Made by a program: the position numbers and the translations under genes. DNA of 64,000 nucleotides from G963677445 sp963678275 (lineage in GTDB: Bacteria; Bacteroidota; Ignavibacteria; Ignavibacteriales; Melioribacteraceae). The stretch spans positions 310,001 to 374,000 of the forward strand of contig OY782765.1 of assembly GCA_963678275.1 (NCBI GenBank). Direction: 5' to 3'. The notes under the pieces are model-generated. The model was given only the letters and a program-made list of their open reading frames with translations. It ran no database searches and was not told the DNA's origin. Shown here in pieces: positions 17,063 through 25,721 of the stretch (the stretch's first letter is position 1; every line of letters starts with the position of its first letter).

Positions 17063-17683
17063 ATGGCAACTGAAGAGAAAGAAAAAAAACTGTTCCTTGG
17101 AAAATTTGAGCTGACACAAAAACAACGCAGCTGGATATATACAGGTATGTTTATTACTGCCGCGCTTATTTTTTTTATTGTAAATAATACGAATGGTGAA
17201 GAAGGAGAAGGTCCTTATCCTCCCGATTATAATCCTTCATACGCGAAAGGGAACTTCAGCGCTCCCGATTTTACTCTTTCCACTGTTGATGGAGAAAAGA
17301 TTTCTCTTTCCGATTACAGGGGAAAAGTTGTTATTCTGAATTTTTTCGCAACCTGGTCGAAAGAAAGTCAGCGGGGTATTCCGGAGCTGATCAGTATGCA
17401 ATATGATTATTCTGATAAAGATATTGCCGTGATCGGAATGTCTCTCGACGCTCTGAATGATCAGGAAGGCGCTGAAGAAAAGCTTAAGAATTACAAGGTT
17501 CAGATGGGAATAAATTATCCTCTTGTTCTGGCCAATAGTGATATGATTCATAAATATGGCGACCTTAAACAACTCCCGGTTTATTTTATCATTGATACAC
17601 AAGGTAACATCAGGAAAAAATATACTATGCCGGTGCCCCGGAGTTATTACAAGGCTCACATAGAAAATTTACTGAATGAATAA
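17063..17683 (+). CDS. TlpA/redoxin-fold membrane-anchored protein without cysteines
   Basis: 206 residues. A cytoplasmic N-terminus is followed by a membrane anchor (about 25-41) and an extracytoplasmic AhpC/TSA-redoxin domain (about 64-205). The family scaffold is clear: APDFTLSTVDG, GKVVILNFFATW, IAVIGMSLD, LPVYFIIDTQGNI. Where TlpA proteins have WCxxC the sequence here is W98-S-K-E-S102, and there is not a single cysteine in the protein. It therefore cannot do normal dithiol exchange and is more likely a binding or chaperone-like relative. It lies 35 bases after the DUF1858 gene in the same direction. Confidence 0.85.
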   Translation: MATEEKEKKLFLGKFELTQKQRSWIYTGMFITAALIFFIVNNTNGEEGEGPYPPDYNPSYAKGNFSAPDFTLSTVDGEKISLSDYRGKVVILNFFATWSKESQRGIPELISMQYDYSDKDIAVIGMSLDALNDQEGAEEKLKNYKVQMGINYPLVLANSDMIHKYGDLKQLPVYFIIDTQGNIRKKYTMPVPRSYYKAHIENLLNE

Positions 17684-17711
17684 AAAAAAGCGGCTTAATC
17701 GCCGCTTTTTT
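17684..17711. terminator. Bidirectional terminator between convergent genes
   Basis: AAAAAGCGGC and GCCGCTTTTT flank the six bases TTAATC, with A and T runs on either side. It serves the redoxin-fold gene on plus and the DUF971 gene on minus; the DUF971 stop codon lies in the loop. Confidence 0.88.
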
Positions 17712-18075
17712 TATGATCATGGTGATCGTGATCGTGTCCGAAATTTTCGGGTAATATCTTTTCAACCTCAATCTGTTCACCCATTTTCCTTAATAAATCC
17801 CAGGAATATATACCATAATCGAATCCATCTTTCCAGGTGATAGTAATAGCGTAACTGCCAACCTTTTCGATTTTTTCCACCTCATATTTACCCGGTTTGG
17901 CCGGTCCCTGTGGTTCAGGGGGATAATGTTTCCATAAAATGGTTTCCCCTTTATTTGTGGCGTCGGGGGATTCATCTCTGAGGTATTTAAGGGGATAGGT
18001 ATGCTCTGTCCCGTCATCCCATAAGATATAAATTGATTCCTGTTTGTTTAGTTTGATTTTTTTCGGTATTGCCAT
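17695..18075 (-). CDS. DUF971 domain protein
   Basis: 126 residues. The DUF971 domain (the N-terminal domain of gamma-butyrobetaine hydroxylase) is recognised from IYILWDDGTEHTYPLKYLRDESPDA and KVGSYAITITWKDGFDYGIYSWDLLRKM. Stand-alone DUF971 proteins occur near Fe-S and P-loop proteins, and their function is not settled. The tail GHDHDHHDHKK is histidine-rich and could bind metal. It is 16 bases after the SPFH gene and probably shares its transcript. Confidence 0.82.
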   Translation of the reverse strand: MAIPKKIKLNKQESIYILWDDGTEHTYPLKYLRDESPDATNKGETILWKHYPPEPQGPAKPGKYEVEKIEKVGSYAITITWKDGFDYGIYSWDLLRKMGEQIEVEKILPENFGHDHDHHDHKKSGD

Positions 18076-18091
18076 ATTGTTTCTCTTCGGA

Positions 18092-18961
18092 TTAGTTGCC
18101 GCCTAATATTATCGGAAGGCCTTCTTCGCCTGAACCGATTACAATAACTTTTGTATTTTGTGATTTCGCGAGGTTTTCAGTAGCTTCAATTCCTTTCCAT
18201 TGCAGAAGCTCTTTACTGATTCCCTGTGAAACGATTCTCTGGAAATCCTGAATACCCTGGGCCTCAATCTTTTTCCTCTCCGCTTCTTTTCTTTCTTTAT
18301 CCAGGATAAAGGCCATTCGCTGACTTTCCTGCTCAGCCTGAAGTTTTTCTTCAATTGACTGAGTCAACCTGGGAGGAAGAATAATCTGCCTTAACGCGGC
18401 AGTTTCAATCAGAATACCTTTGTCTTCAACCTCTGAGTCTAATCCGGCTTTAATCTCTTTGGATAGTTCTTCTCTTGAGGCTGTGTATAACGCTTTGGCT
18501 TCATATTTTGCTGTAACTCCCCGCACTACAGATCTAAATTGTGGCACAAGTACTATCCGAACAAAATCGGGTCCGATAGTTTTGTAAATTTTTGAAGCGT
18601 TTTCAGGGTCAATGCTGTATAAAAGACTGATTTCCAGTTGAACCGAAAGTCCTTCTTTTGAAGGCACATTCATTTGTTCTTTTATTTCCTGAGTCTTAAT
18701 ACTGAATTTTACCACATTCGCGGCAGGATTAACGAAGTTAACACCCGGTTTGAGAGTGTTGTCGCTTACCATTCCGAGAAAATCAACAACACCGACTGTG
18801 CCGGCCGGCACAACAGTAAACAACTGAAAAACAGCAACTGCAATCGCGACAACCGCCGCAAGCATTGCTATCATTGATTCCTGTTTGCGAAACCTTTTTT
18901 TCGCGAAAAAATATGTTATTATTGCCAATACGGCAAATAACAAAGCAACCAGAAATAACAT
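18092..18961 (-). CDS. SPFH/prohibitin-family membrane protein
   Basis: 289 residues. Two N-terminal hydrophobic segments (about 1-19 and 30-50) are followed by an SPFH domain: VVPAGTVGVVDFLGMV, LKPGVNFVNP, VPSKEGLSVQLEISLLYSI. A coiled-coil region rich in Glu/Lys/Gln follows (EEKLQAEQESQRMAFILDKE), then a hydrophobic C-terminus (VIVIGSGEEGLPIILGG). Such proteins form large membrane-associated rings that influence membrane proteases and lipid domains. CAGGAG precedes the ATG. It is first in a two-gene unit with DUF971. Confidence 0.88.
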   Translation of the reverse strand: MLFLVALLFAVLAIITYFFAKKRFRKQESMIAMLAAVVAIAVAVFQLFTVVPAGTVGVVDFLGMVSDNTLKPGVNFVNPAANVVKFSIKTQEIKEQMNVPSKEGLSVQLEISLLYSIDPENASKIYKTIGPDFVRIVLVPQFRSVVRGVTAKYEAKALYTASREELSKEIKAGLDSEVEDKGILIETAALRQIILPPRLTQSIEEKLQAEQESQRMAFILDKERKEAERKKIEAQGIQDFQRIVSQGISKELLQWKGIEATENLAKSQNTKVIVIGSGEEGLPIILGGN

Positions 18962-19255
18962 AAAATAACTCCTGTGTTTTTATTGATAAAATATAAAATC
19001 CAAATCCTTACAGAATGGTTCCTCTGAACAGTTTCTGATAATTATAATAAACAAACTTATCATATTTATTCATTAAACATAAATTTTCGCCGAAAAATTA
19101 CTCCATTATAATTAATTTGTAATCGAGAGTTGATTCTCAAAGATCATTAAAACAGATTAAACATAGTTCATTCACGCTTAAAATTCAGGTGAAACTGAAG
19201 GATTGTTTTTATGGAAAAAAGGTAGCAAAACCGGAACTGAGTTGAGGCCGCATAT
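18962..19255. other. Intergenic region upstream of the SPFH gene
   Basis: AT-rich with no gene seen. It should contain the promoter of the minus-strand SPFH/DUF971 unit. No repeat or clear operator was found. Confidence 0.4.
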
Positions 19256-19292
19256 AAAAAAAGCCGCTCCGGAATAAACCGGGCGGCTTTTT
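19256..19292 (-). terminator. Terminator of the DUF4249 gene
   Basis: AAGCCGCTCCGG faces CCGGGCGGCTT over a six-base loop, followed by T on the minus strand, 19 bases after the stop at 19311. Confidence 0.85.
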
Positions 19293-19310
19293 ATCAAACG
19301 CGAGATCAAA

Positions 19311-20183
19311 TTATTTTACTAAGGTAAAAGTAAGTGTATCGCGGATTGCTCCGCCGAAGATACCAATTCCGTCACCTTCAAAATGCATTTCAGGTTCAAC
19401 AAAGTTGCCGTCAAATTCCTGAACATTACCTGCTGTTATAATATAATCTTTATAATTTTTATCACCGGCATAGGCGATAACAGTATATGAACTGTAGAAC
19501 CAGGTGTCGAGAAGTTTTATTTCATTTTTTATTTGATCAACATTATAAGAATCGATATTTATCATTCCCCTCATTTGAAACCTGAAGTTATTGAAATTGT
19601 CTTCAAGATCTTTTTTATCATAATCGGGGAAGTAGGGATTTTCGTAAATAAAATTATCAATGCCGGCTGTGTCTGCCATAATAGAAAATACATAAGCATC
19701 TGTGCCGGGTGAGGGATGAAAATTAAACTCAATCGGTTTCGATCTGTATTTAATATTTCCAAGTGTTTCTTCGATAACTTCAAATCCGTTTGCCGGGGTA
19801 ATAGTAGTGGACTTAGCGTGGAGCGCGTTGCCGTCAATAACCGCGTTAACTTCGAGGGTATATTCAGTGTTGTAGTCAATAGTCAGATTATTCGTATAAT
19901 AACTGCCTGTCGCCGGATCATAGCTCAGCGCTATTCCATTTATATATGCCGACACACTATTACCTGAGGGGGTAAGCATAAGTGATAATTCCGATATATT
20001 TTCTTCCAGGGGGAAATTTCTCATTATCAGAATATCGCTGACCGGTTCTCCGGGATAAACAAATCCCTGGACCGCGATTTTAGGCTCATACTTTACTTCG
20101 GAGATATCGATTTCGGGATCGCCGCACGCATTAAAGATCAAAAGTGTCGCAAAAAATATCAGAGCTGATTTTATATTTTTCAT
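19311..20183 (-). CDS. DUF4249 lipoprotein
   Basis: 290 residues with a lipobox IFNACGDP (Cys20), so a surface or periplasmic lipoprotein. The sequence follows DUF4249: an early strand region VQGFVYPGEPVSDILIMRNFPL, an Ig-like part with SYYTNNLTIDYNTEYTLEVNA, and a GTDAYVFSIMAD segment. In Bacteroidota these proteins are regularly encoded directly after a TonB-dependent receptor and probably cap or assist it, as here (17-base gap). The substrate is unknown; no polysaccharide enzymes lie beside the pair. Confidence 0.85.
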   Translation of the reverse strand: MKNIKSALIFFATLLIFNACGDPEIDISEVKYEPKIAVQGFVYPGEPVSDILIMRNFPLEENISELSLMLTPSGNSVSAYINGIALSYDPATGSYYTNNLTIDYNTEYTLEVNAVIDGNALHAKSTTITPANGFEVIEETLGNIKYRSKPIEFNFHPSPGTDAYVFSIMADTAGIDNFIYENPYFPDYDKKDLEDNFNNFRFQMRGMINIDSYNVDQIKNEIKLLDTWFYSSYTVIAYAGDKNYKDYIITAGNVQEFDGNFVEPEMHFEGDGIGIFGGAIRDTLTFTLVK

Positions 20184-20200
20184 TTTTTTCCATTTCCAAA

Positions 20201-22567
20201 TTAAAAATTAATTTTAACGCCAAGACTTGGCAGAATAGGCAACATGGTTACTTTATCAACTTTCTGGATTATCGAGCCATCTTCAAGTTCCTGGTCATAT
20301 TGTATAAACCAGACATTTTTTCTGTAACCGATATTAAATATCTGCAGGTATGGAGACATTTTCCAGCCGTCATATTCAAGTTCCCATGTAAGGCTGACAT
20401 CCATCCGGATATAATCAGGTATTCTGAATGTGTTTATTTCAGCCGGGTAGAGATTATAAGCCGGGTTAAGTTCTCCTGAACGCTGATAGTTATTCCAGTC
20501 AGGCATCGGATTCATATAATAACCTGAAGCCGGAACGGTAATGGGCTGTCCTGAGGCATATACGAAAGTCATGCCAAGAAGCCAGCGGGAATCATCATGC
20601 TCAATCGGTTTATTGGTGAAATCATTCCACAGATTATCCAGATCGGCATTTAGCACTAAGTTGATAACCGAGGTTCTGTCATGACGGGGAGTAAACTTTT
20701 CTCCCTGGTTGATAGCGTCGAATGTATATTTTGTTCTTGACAGGGTATAGGATACCCATCCTGTTAAGGCGCCGACATCTTTTTTAAAAAGAATTTCCAT
20801 TCCGTAAGATTCACCATCACCCTGGTTAAAAACCGATTCCAGAGTGGTGTAAACAGGACGGTCGTTTTCATCATGGTAACCAGGTTTGATACTCGCGCCG
20901 ACATGGGGATTAAACTGGAAGAGATTTTTATAGGTTTTATAATATCCCTCGATCTCAAATTCATATATATCGGCCACCTCTTTCTGGAAACCGAGGATGT
21001 AATGCATTGAGCTTGATTCATTATTATATTTATTGGCGGTTGCCCAGATGCTGGAGAAAAAGAGCCTTGGAATTCGGTTTATGTACTGGTGATAACGGCC
21101 TGTAGCGAATTTGATATTCATTGTTTCCGAGAGCCTGTATTTAGCTGTAAAACGGGGTTCAATATTAAAGAATGAAGTATCGGTGTTAAAGTAGTTTGCC
21201 CTTACTCCAAGATCGAATGACCAGTCGTCGGTTGGTTTCCAGTTTCCGGTCACATAACCGGAGGAGTACTGCCTGTTGCTGTTTATATAGATGCGCTGGT
21301 CATCTGTTTCCTGATCGTAAGTTTCATGAAGCAATTTCTGTTCGGCGCCGAATTTCATATTAAATTCTTTGGAATGATAATATTCCAGCGCTCCTTTAAG
21401 TGCGTAGTCCGAAAGATAATTGTATTCTGTCAGGTTGACCGCGTCAAAGTTGAAGTTCGATTCAAAACGGCTTCCGGTAAGCCAAAAGCTGGCAAAAAGT
21501 TTCTGACTGAAAATATGTTTCCAGTTTACGCTTCCGGTCATATTGCCCCAGTCATAAATAAAACGGAATGATTCCTGAGCTTCTTTGTCCCATTTGTAAT
21601 CGAGATCATCATAACTTCTGAAAAAACTGACCGAGAGTTTATTCTTCTGGTCAAATTCATAAAATCCTTTGATATTCGCGTCATAAAAATAGTAATCGGG
21701 TATATCATCGATTGCTTTCGAGAGGGTCTGATCGATGTATGTTCTTCTATATGAGGCTGAAACAGAACCTTTGGACCCGACAGGCATTTGCAAAGTTGTA
21801 GACGCTGAAAGCAGACTCAGGTTAAATTCACCTTCAAAGTTTTTCCTGTTGCCATCCACATTATTTACATCGAGAACGGAGGATAACCTGCCGCCATATT
21901 CCGCGCCAAAACCACCTTTGGAAACTTCAGCTCTTTTAATAGCGGCAGTATTGAATGTTGAAAATATGCCGAAAGCGTGTTCAGGATTGTATACATCAGT
22001 GCCGTCGATAAGATACAAATTCTGATCCGGTGTGCCTCCCCTGATATAGAGCGCTGAGGAGAAATCGGATAATGCCGTGATTCCGGGGAGCGTCTGTAAT
22101 GCTCTCAGCAGGTCGGCCTCAACAACACGGGGAATATTGTTGATCTGCGCCGGAGTAAGATCGATTTTTGATACCGGTTTGTAATAAAGTTTGTCAATTG
22201 TGCGGATTGAATCTGCCGAAACGACAATTTCTTCGGTTTCCAGAGACTCAGGCGCCAGATTGAATGTCACACAATCATCACAGTTATTTGTCACGGTGAT
22301 TGTTTTGGTTTCCGTTTTGTAACCAATATAACTGCAGATAAGTGTGTATTCTCCGGCCGGAATATTGGCGATAACAAAATATCCGCTGATATTTGTGCTG
22401 GCGCCGTAATTTTTTTCTTTTAAGAATACATTCGCTCCTATGAGTCCTTCGCCATTCGACTTGTCATAGACGAATCCGCTATAGGTATAGGTTTTGCCCG
22501 ATCGGGCATGGAGGAGTGATGCCAAAAATAATGACAAAAAAAGAAGTTTGAGAGTTACTTTACTCAT
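20201..22567 (-). CDS. TonB-dependent outer-membrane receptor with N-terminal carboxypeptidase-like domain
   Basis: 788 residues from the ATG at 22567, which begins a signal peptide (MSKVTLKLLFLSLFLASLLHA); the open frame continues upstream without supporting features. A CarboxypepD_reg-like domain (about 25-110: FVYDKSNGEGLIGANVFLKE, GYFVIANIPAGEYTL) precedes the plug domain (LRALQTLPGITALSDFSSALYIRGG, LYLIDGTDVYNPEH) and a long beta-barrel with aromatic-ended strands. It imports an unknown substrate across the outer membrane using TonB energy. The DUF4249 gene follows. No TonB, ExbB or ExbD is in the window. Confidence 0.9.
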   Translation of the reverse strand: MSKVTLKLLFLSLFLASLLHARSGKTYTYSGFVYDKSNGEGLIGANVFLKEKNYGASTNISGYFVIANIPAGEYTLICSYIGYKTETKTITVTNNCDDCVTFNLAPESLETEEIVVSADSIRTIDKLYYKPVSKIDLTPAQINNIPRVVEADLLRALQTLPGITALSDFSSALYIRGGTPDQNLYLIDGTDVYNPEHAFGIFSTFNTAAIKRAEVSKGGFGAEYGGRLSSVLDVNNVDGNRKNFEGEFNLSLLSASTTLQMPVGSKGSVSASYRRTYIDQTLSKAIDDIPDYYFYDANIKGFYEFDQKNKLSVSFFRSYDDLDYKWDKEAQESFRFIYDWGNMTGSVNWKHIFSQKLFASFWLTGSRFESNFNFDAVNLTEYNYLSDYALKGALEYYHSKEFNMKFGAEQKLLHETYDQETDDQRIYINSNRQYSSGYVTGNWKPTDDWSFDLGVRANYFNTDTSFFNIEPRFTAKYRLSETMNIKFATGRYHQYINRIPRLFFSSIWATANKYNNESSSMHYILGFQKEVADIYEFEIEGYYKTYKNLFQFNPHVGASIKPGYHDENDRPVYTTLESVFNQGDGESYGMEILFKKDVGALTGWVSYTLSRTKYTFDAINQGEKFTPRHDRTSVINLVLNADLDNLWNDFTNKPIEHDDSRWLLGMTFVYASGQPITVPASGYYMNPMPDWNNYQRSGELNPAYNLYPAEINTFRIPDYIRMDVSLTWELEYDGWKMSPYLQIFNIGYRKNVWFIQYDQELEDGSIIQKVDKVTMLPILPSLGVKINF

Positions 22568-23028
22568 TGGTTTTCCCTTACAATATAATTTGTTAATTAT
22601 GTGAGTCGCCCAACATAAACAACTCCTGTGCCAGTCCTGATAATCCCGGTTCCGGAACCGGCAAAAAATAAAATTCACTTTTAATTCAAAAAAACATTTG
22701 TTTGGACGCAGACCTTGACGCCTGAGTTTCAAAATTCCCGATAGCGCTAAATATTTTTTTATAATTGGCAAAGAATTCAGGATTAAAAACTATATTTCAG
22801 ATGAAAGGCTACTGATTTTCTTCACTGCAAATGGTTTCCGGTTTTATTATAATTAGGTGTGTTATCGATTATTTTTCTCTTTACCGAGATTTTTTGCCAA
22901 ATGCAATGACAGAACGGAACGTACCCGTATTCGAAACAAAGATATAAGATTTTGATTATATTGATTTTTTTCCATCCTGTTTGGCTCGGGTTCGATAGCT
23001 AAGGTTAAAAAATATTAAGGAATAAAAT
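22568..23028. other. Intergenic region between divergent genes
   Basis: 461 bases without a gene. It separates the divergent TonB-receptor and ASCH-like genes and must hold both promoters. No riboswitch, iron-box-like palindrome or repeat was recognised. Confidence 0.4.
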
Positions 23029-23481
23029 ATGGTGCATCTCGTTTATTGTGATGATAAAGAAAAGGTTCTTGAAAAAATATTAAGCGGTGAAAAAACAATG
23101 ATAATCAGGGGAGCCGCGGGCAGAAAAATTCCACACAGCAGGGTATCCAGAGGGGAGGAGCTTTACCTGATGAAGAAGGGGAGCGCAAAAATATCTGCCA
23201 AAGCCCGTGTCAGGGCAGTCGAAAATTTTGTGAAACTTTCGGATGAAGAAATTACCGCGACTATAGATAAAAACCAGGGGAAGTTGAATCTTTCCGAAAA
23301 ACAGAAGAAAAGGTGGCATAAAAAATGTCTCTGCCTTGTAGAGTTTGATAATGTTAAGGAAATAGCGCCTCTTGATTTTCAACACCAGGGTAACATGGAT
23401 GACTGGCTGATTCTCGAAAAAATTGAGGATGTGGTCGTAGGAAGCAGCAAACCATATAATTATGATAAATCAAGATTTTAG
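23029..23481 (+). CDS. ASCH/PUA-like domain protein
   Basis: 150 residues, cytoplasmic. The early segment EKILSGEKTMIIRGAAGRKIPHSRVSRGEELYLMKKGS and the later KARVRAVENFVKLSDEE and LCLVEFDNVKEIAPLDF follow the ASCH/PUA-like barrel pattern (substrate-clamping lysine region, then glycine turn, then strand). ASCH domains bind RNA or modified nucleosides. Catalysis is not assured here because only the fold pattern is seen. It lies just upstream of a Fic gene on the same strand. Confidence 0.6.
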   Translation: MVHLVYCDDKEKVLEKILSGEKTMIIRGAAGRKIPHSRVSRGEELYLMKKGSAKISAKARVRAVENFVKLSDEEITATIDKNQGKLNLSEKQKKRWHKKCLCLVEFDNVKEIAPLDFQHQGNMDDWLILEKIEDVVVGSSKPYNYDKSRF

Positions 23482-23535
23482 TACATGAATTGGCCGGCAG
23501 TAATGATACTTGCGGTTGTCATATAATTTTGTATT

Positions 23536-23561
23536 TTTGATACTATCATTTGATACTATCA
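23536..23561 (+). repeat. Exact tandem 13-base repeat before the Fic start
   Basis: TTTGATACTATCA occurs twice back to back (23536-23548 and 23549-23561), ending two bases before the ATG at 23564. It occupies the place of the 5' untranslated region or ribosome site. It could be a regulator site or a slippage-prone tract. Seen directly. Confidence 0.75.
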
Positions 23562-23563
23562 GG

Positions 23564-24529
23564 ATGACATTACAATTGAAACCGATTTATGACATATCTT
23601 CGGAAATAATTCAATCTATTGCTTCTATTTCAGAAAAAATTGGAAGTATAAACGCTTATTACCTGGATAAACCTTCACCGGAATTAAGAAAAAAAAATAA
23701 AATCAGAACAATTCATTCTTCACTGAAGATCGAAGGCAACAGTCTCACTGCCGGCCAGGTTACCGATATAATTAATAACAGGAGGGTATTAGGAAAAGAA
23801 AGAGATATTCTGGAAGTGAAAAATGCTATTCAGGTTTATGAAAAAATAAATTCTTTTAATCCTTATTCACTAAAATCCTTTCTTTCCGCTCACGGAATGT
23901 TAATGCTGAATTTAATTGAAAAACCTGGTGAGTTACGTGATGATAATGTTGGAGTATTCAAAGAAAAGGAACTTAGTCATCTGGCGCCCCCGCCAAACAT
24001 GGTTCCGCGACTAATGAATGATCTTTTCAGTTACCTGAATACAGGGAATGATCCTGAATTAATTAAAAGCTGTGTTTTTCATTATAAAATTGAATTCATT
24101 CATCCTTTTATTGATGGAAACGGAAGAATGGGAAGACTTTGGCAGACCGTCATACTAATGAAAAGATATCCTCTGTTTGAATTTATCCCTGTTGAATCAT
24201 TAATAGTGAATAACCAGGAGGAATATTACAGAACACTGGAAATTTGTGACAGGGAGGGGAAATCGACCCTTTTTGTTGAATATATGCTTGCCCTGATCAG
24301 CAGATCGCTTGATGAACTCACAGATTGGAGAAGCAGAAAATTGACAGAAATGGAAAGACTTGAATATTTTGTTTCGCTCGGAAAAAGTATTTTCAGCAGA
24401 AAGGATTACCTGGATGTATTTAAGGATATTTCTACTTCAACCGCGAGCAGGGACCTTAAAAAAGGTGTTGAGCTAAAGTTATTCGAAAGAAAAGGGGACA
24501 AAAATAATACATTGTATAAACCAATATAA
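23564..24529 (+). CDS. Class II Fic-domain protein (putative AMPylase) with C-terminal winged helix
   Basis: 321 residues from the ATG at 23564; a TTG at 23510 in the same frame would add a hydrophobic stretch and run through the repeat, so it was rejected. The Fic motif is HPFIDGNGRMGR at 180-191, which transfers AMP or a related group to a target hydroxyl. An N-terminal inhibitory motif of the S-x3-E-G type is present at 53-58 (SLKIEG), typical of class II proteins that restrain themselves. The C-terminal part (about 260-321, KDYLDVFKDISTSTASRDLKKGVE) is a winged helix that may bind DNA. No antitoxin gene is adjacent. Confidence 0.9.
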   Translation: MTLQLKPIYDISSEIIQSIASISEKIGSINAYYLDKPSPELRKKNKIRTIHSSLKIEGNSLTAGQVTDIINNRRVLGKERDILEVKNAIQVYEKINSFNPYSLKSFLSAHGMLMLNLIEKPGELRDDNVGVFKEKELSHLAPPPNMVPRLMNDLFSYLNTGNDPELIKSCVFHYKIEFIHPFIDGNGRMGRLWQTVILMKRYPLFEFIPVESLIVNNQEEYYRTLEICDREGKSTLFVEYMLALISRSLDELTDWRSRKLTEMERLEYFVSLGKSIFSRKDYLDVFKDISTSTASRDLKKGVELKLFERKGDKNNTLYKPI

Positions 24530-24567
24530 ATATTTTTGTTCTATCACTCCTATACTCTAAAGGAAAA

Positions 24568-25391
24568 ATGAACAATCTCAATAATGAAATCATCAAATAC
24601 TACAAAAACTTCAATGAAAAGGAAAGGCTGGACAGTAGTTGGGGAAAACTTGAGTTCTTAAGAACGCTGGATATTCTTCAGAGGTTTATACCTGACGCGT
24701 CAGCTGTGGTATATGATAACGGGGGAGCTTCAGACAGGTATTCCTGTTTGCTGACACGTATGTGGTATGAGGTTACTCTTGTTGATCCGGTTCCTTTGCA
24801 TGTGGAACAGGCGAAACTGGCTTCCGAAAATCAACCCATACACCCTCTGAAAAGCTGCATGATTGGTGATGCCCGGTATCTTGCTCTGGAAAATGGTTCT
24901 GCTGATGTGGCGCGTATTATGGGACCGTTGTATCATCTGGTTAAGAGGGAGGAAAGAATAGACGCCCTTAAGAAATCGTTCCGGGTGTTAAAAACGGGAG
25001 GTATCTTATATTTGCTGTTGGAATTTAACGATTTGCTTCTACCATTGATGGATTTGCTTCGTTATTTTTGAAGGATATAGTTTTTAGGAAAATTATAGAG
25101 CAGGACCTGCGGGATGGTCAGCGCAGGAATCCGACAGGTAATCCGATATACTTTACAGATACATTTTTTCATCATCCCGATGAATTGAGGAATGAAGTGA
25201 GTTCTGCCGGATTTAATTTCCAGAAAATACTGGCTGTTGAGAGTATCTGCTATGTTCTAAAGAATTTTGAGACTGAGTGGTATGATGAAGACAGCAGGGA
25301 ATGCCTCTCAAAAATAATCAGGAAAATTGAATCTGAGCCGGCGCTTATCGGGGCAAGTCCGCATATTATGTCGGTGGCGGAGAAAAATTAA
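24568..25391 (+). pseudogene. Class I SAM methyltransferase, broken by frameshift and stop
   Basis: The first part (24568-25071) reads as the N-terminal SAM-binding half: VVYDNGGASDRYSCLL, EVTLVDPVPLHVEQA, MIGDARYLALENGSADVARI, then FRVLKTGGILYL. After about 25010 the family sequence continues in another frame: F-A-V-G-I, a TAA at 25026-25028, then RFASTIDGFASLFLKD running into KDIVFRKIIEQDLRDGQRRN and HHPDELRNEV up to 25391. One missing base in the T run near 25011 plus one nonsense codon explains both. The two fragments could not give an active enzyme together. Sequencing error is possible but would need two errors close together. Confidence 0.82.
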
Positions 25392-25721
25392 TAATATTAC
25401 TATTTTTTCGGCTTTTATCCATATTTCAAGTTAATTATAGTCCGATAATCAGGTATCAAATTAGGCAAATCAATAGTAATATTCTTAATTTAAATGTCAG
25501 AATATTGAATAGATTATGTTGATTGGAAAAATCCTACTCGTACTCGAACAATTTTCAGCAGAAAAATAAAGCCGGGTAAGAGGATGATTATTTTTATAAA
25601 TTTCCTTTTGGTTACGGCTTATGCAGATTTGCGATGGTTGTTTTCAATATTGTAAAGAACAGCAGTCTGAAATCAATTAAGTCCAAATGTTATTTGGTTT
25701 TTAAAAAAAAGGAGGAATTAT
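25392..25721. other. Intergenic region before the WG-repeat gene
   Basis: 330 AT-rich bases with no gene seen. A short CCTACTCGTACTCG run near 25530 resembles low-complexity text elsewhere in the window. Confidence 0.4.

Noticed and set aside
23510..23563. TTG start for the Fic protein at 23510
   Set aside because: The added residues are hydrophobic and encoded by the tandem repeat and promoter-like DNA; the family begins at about the ATG at 23564.
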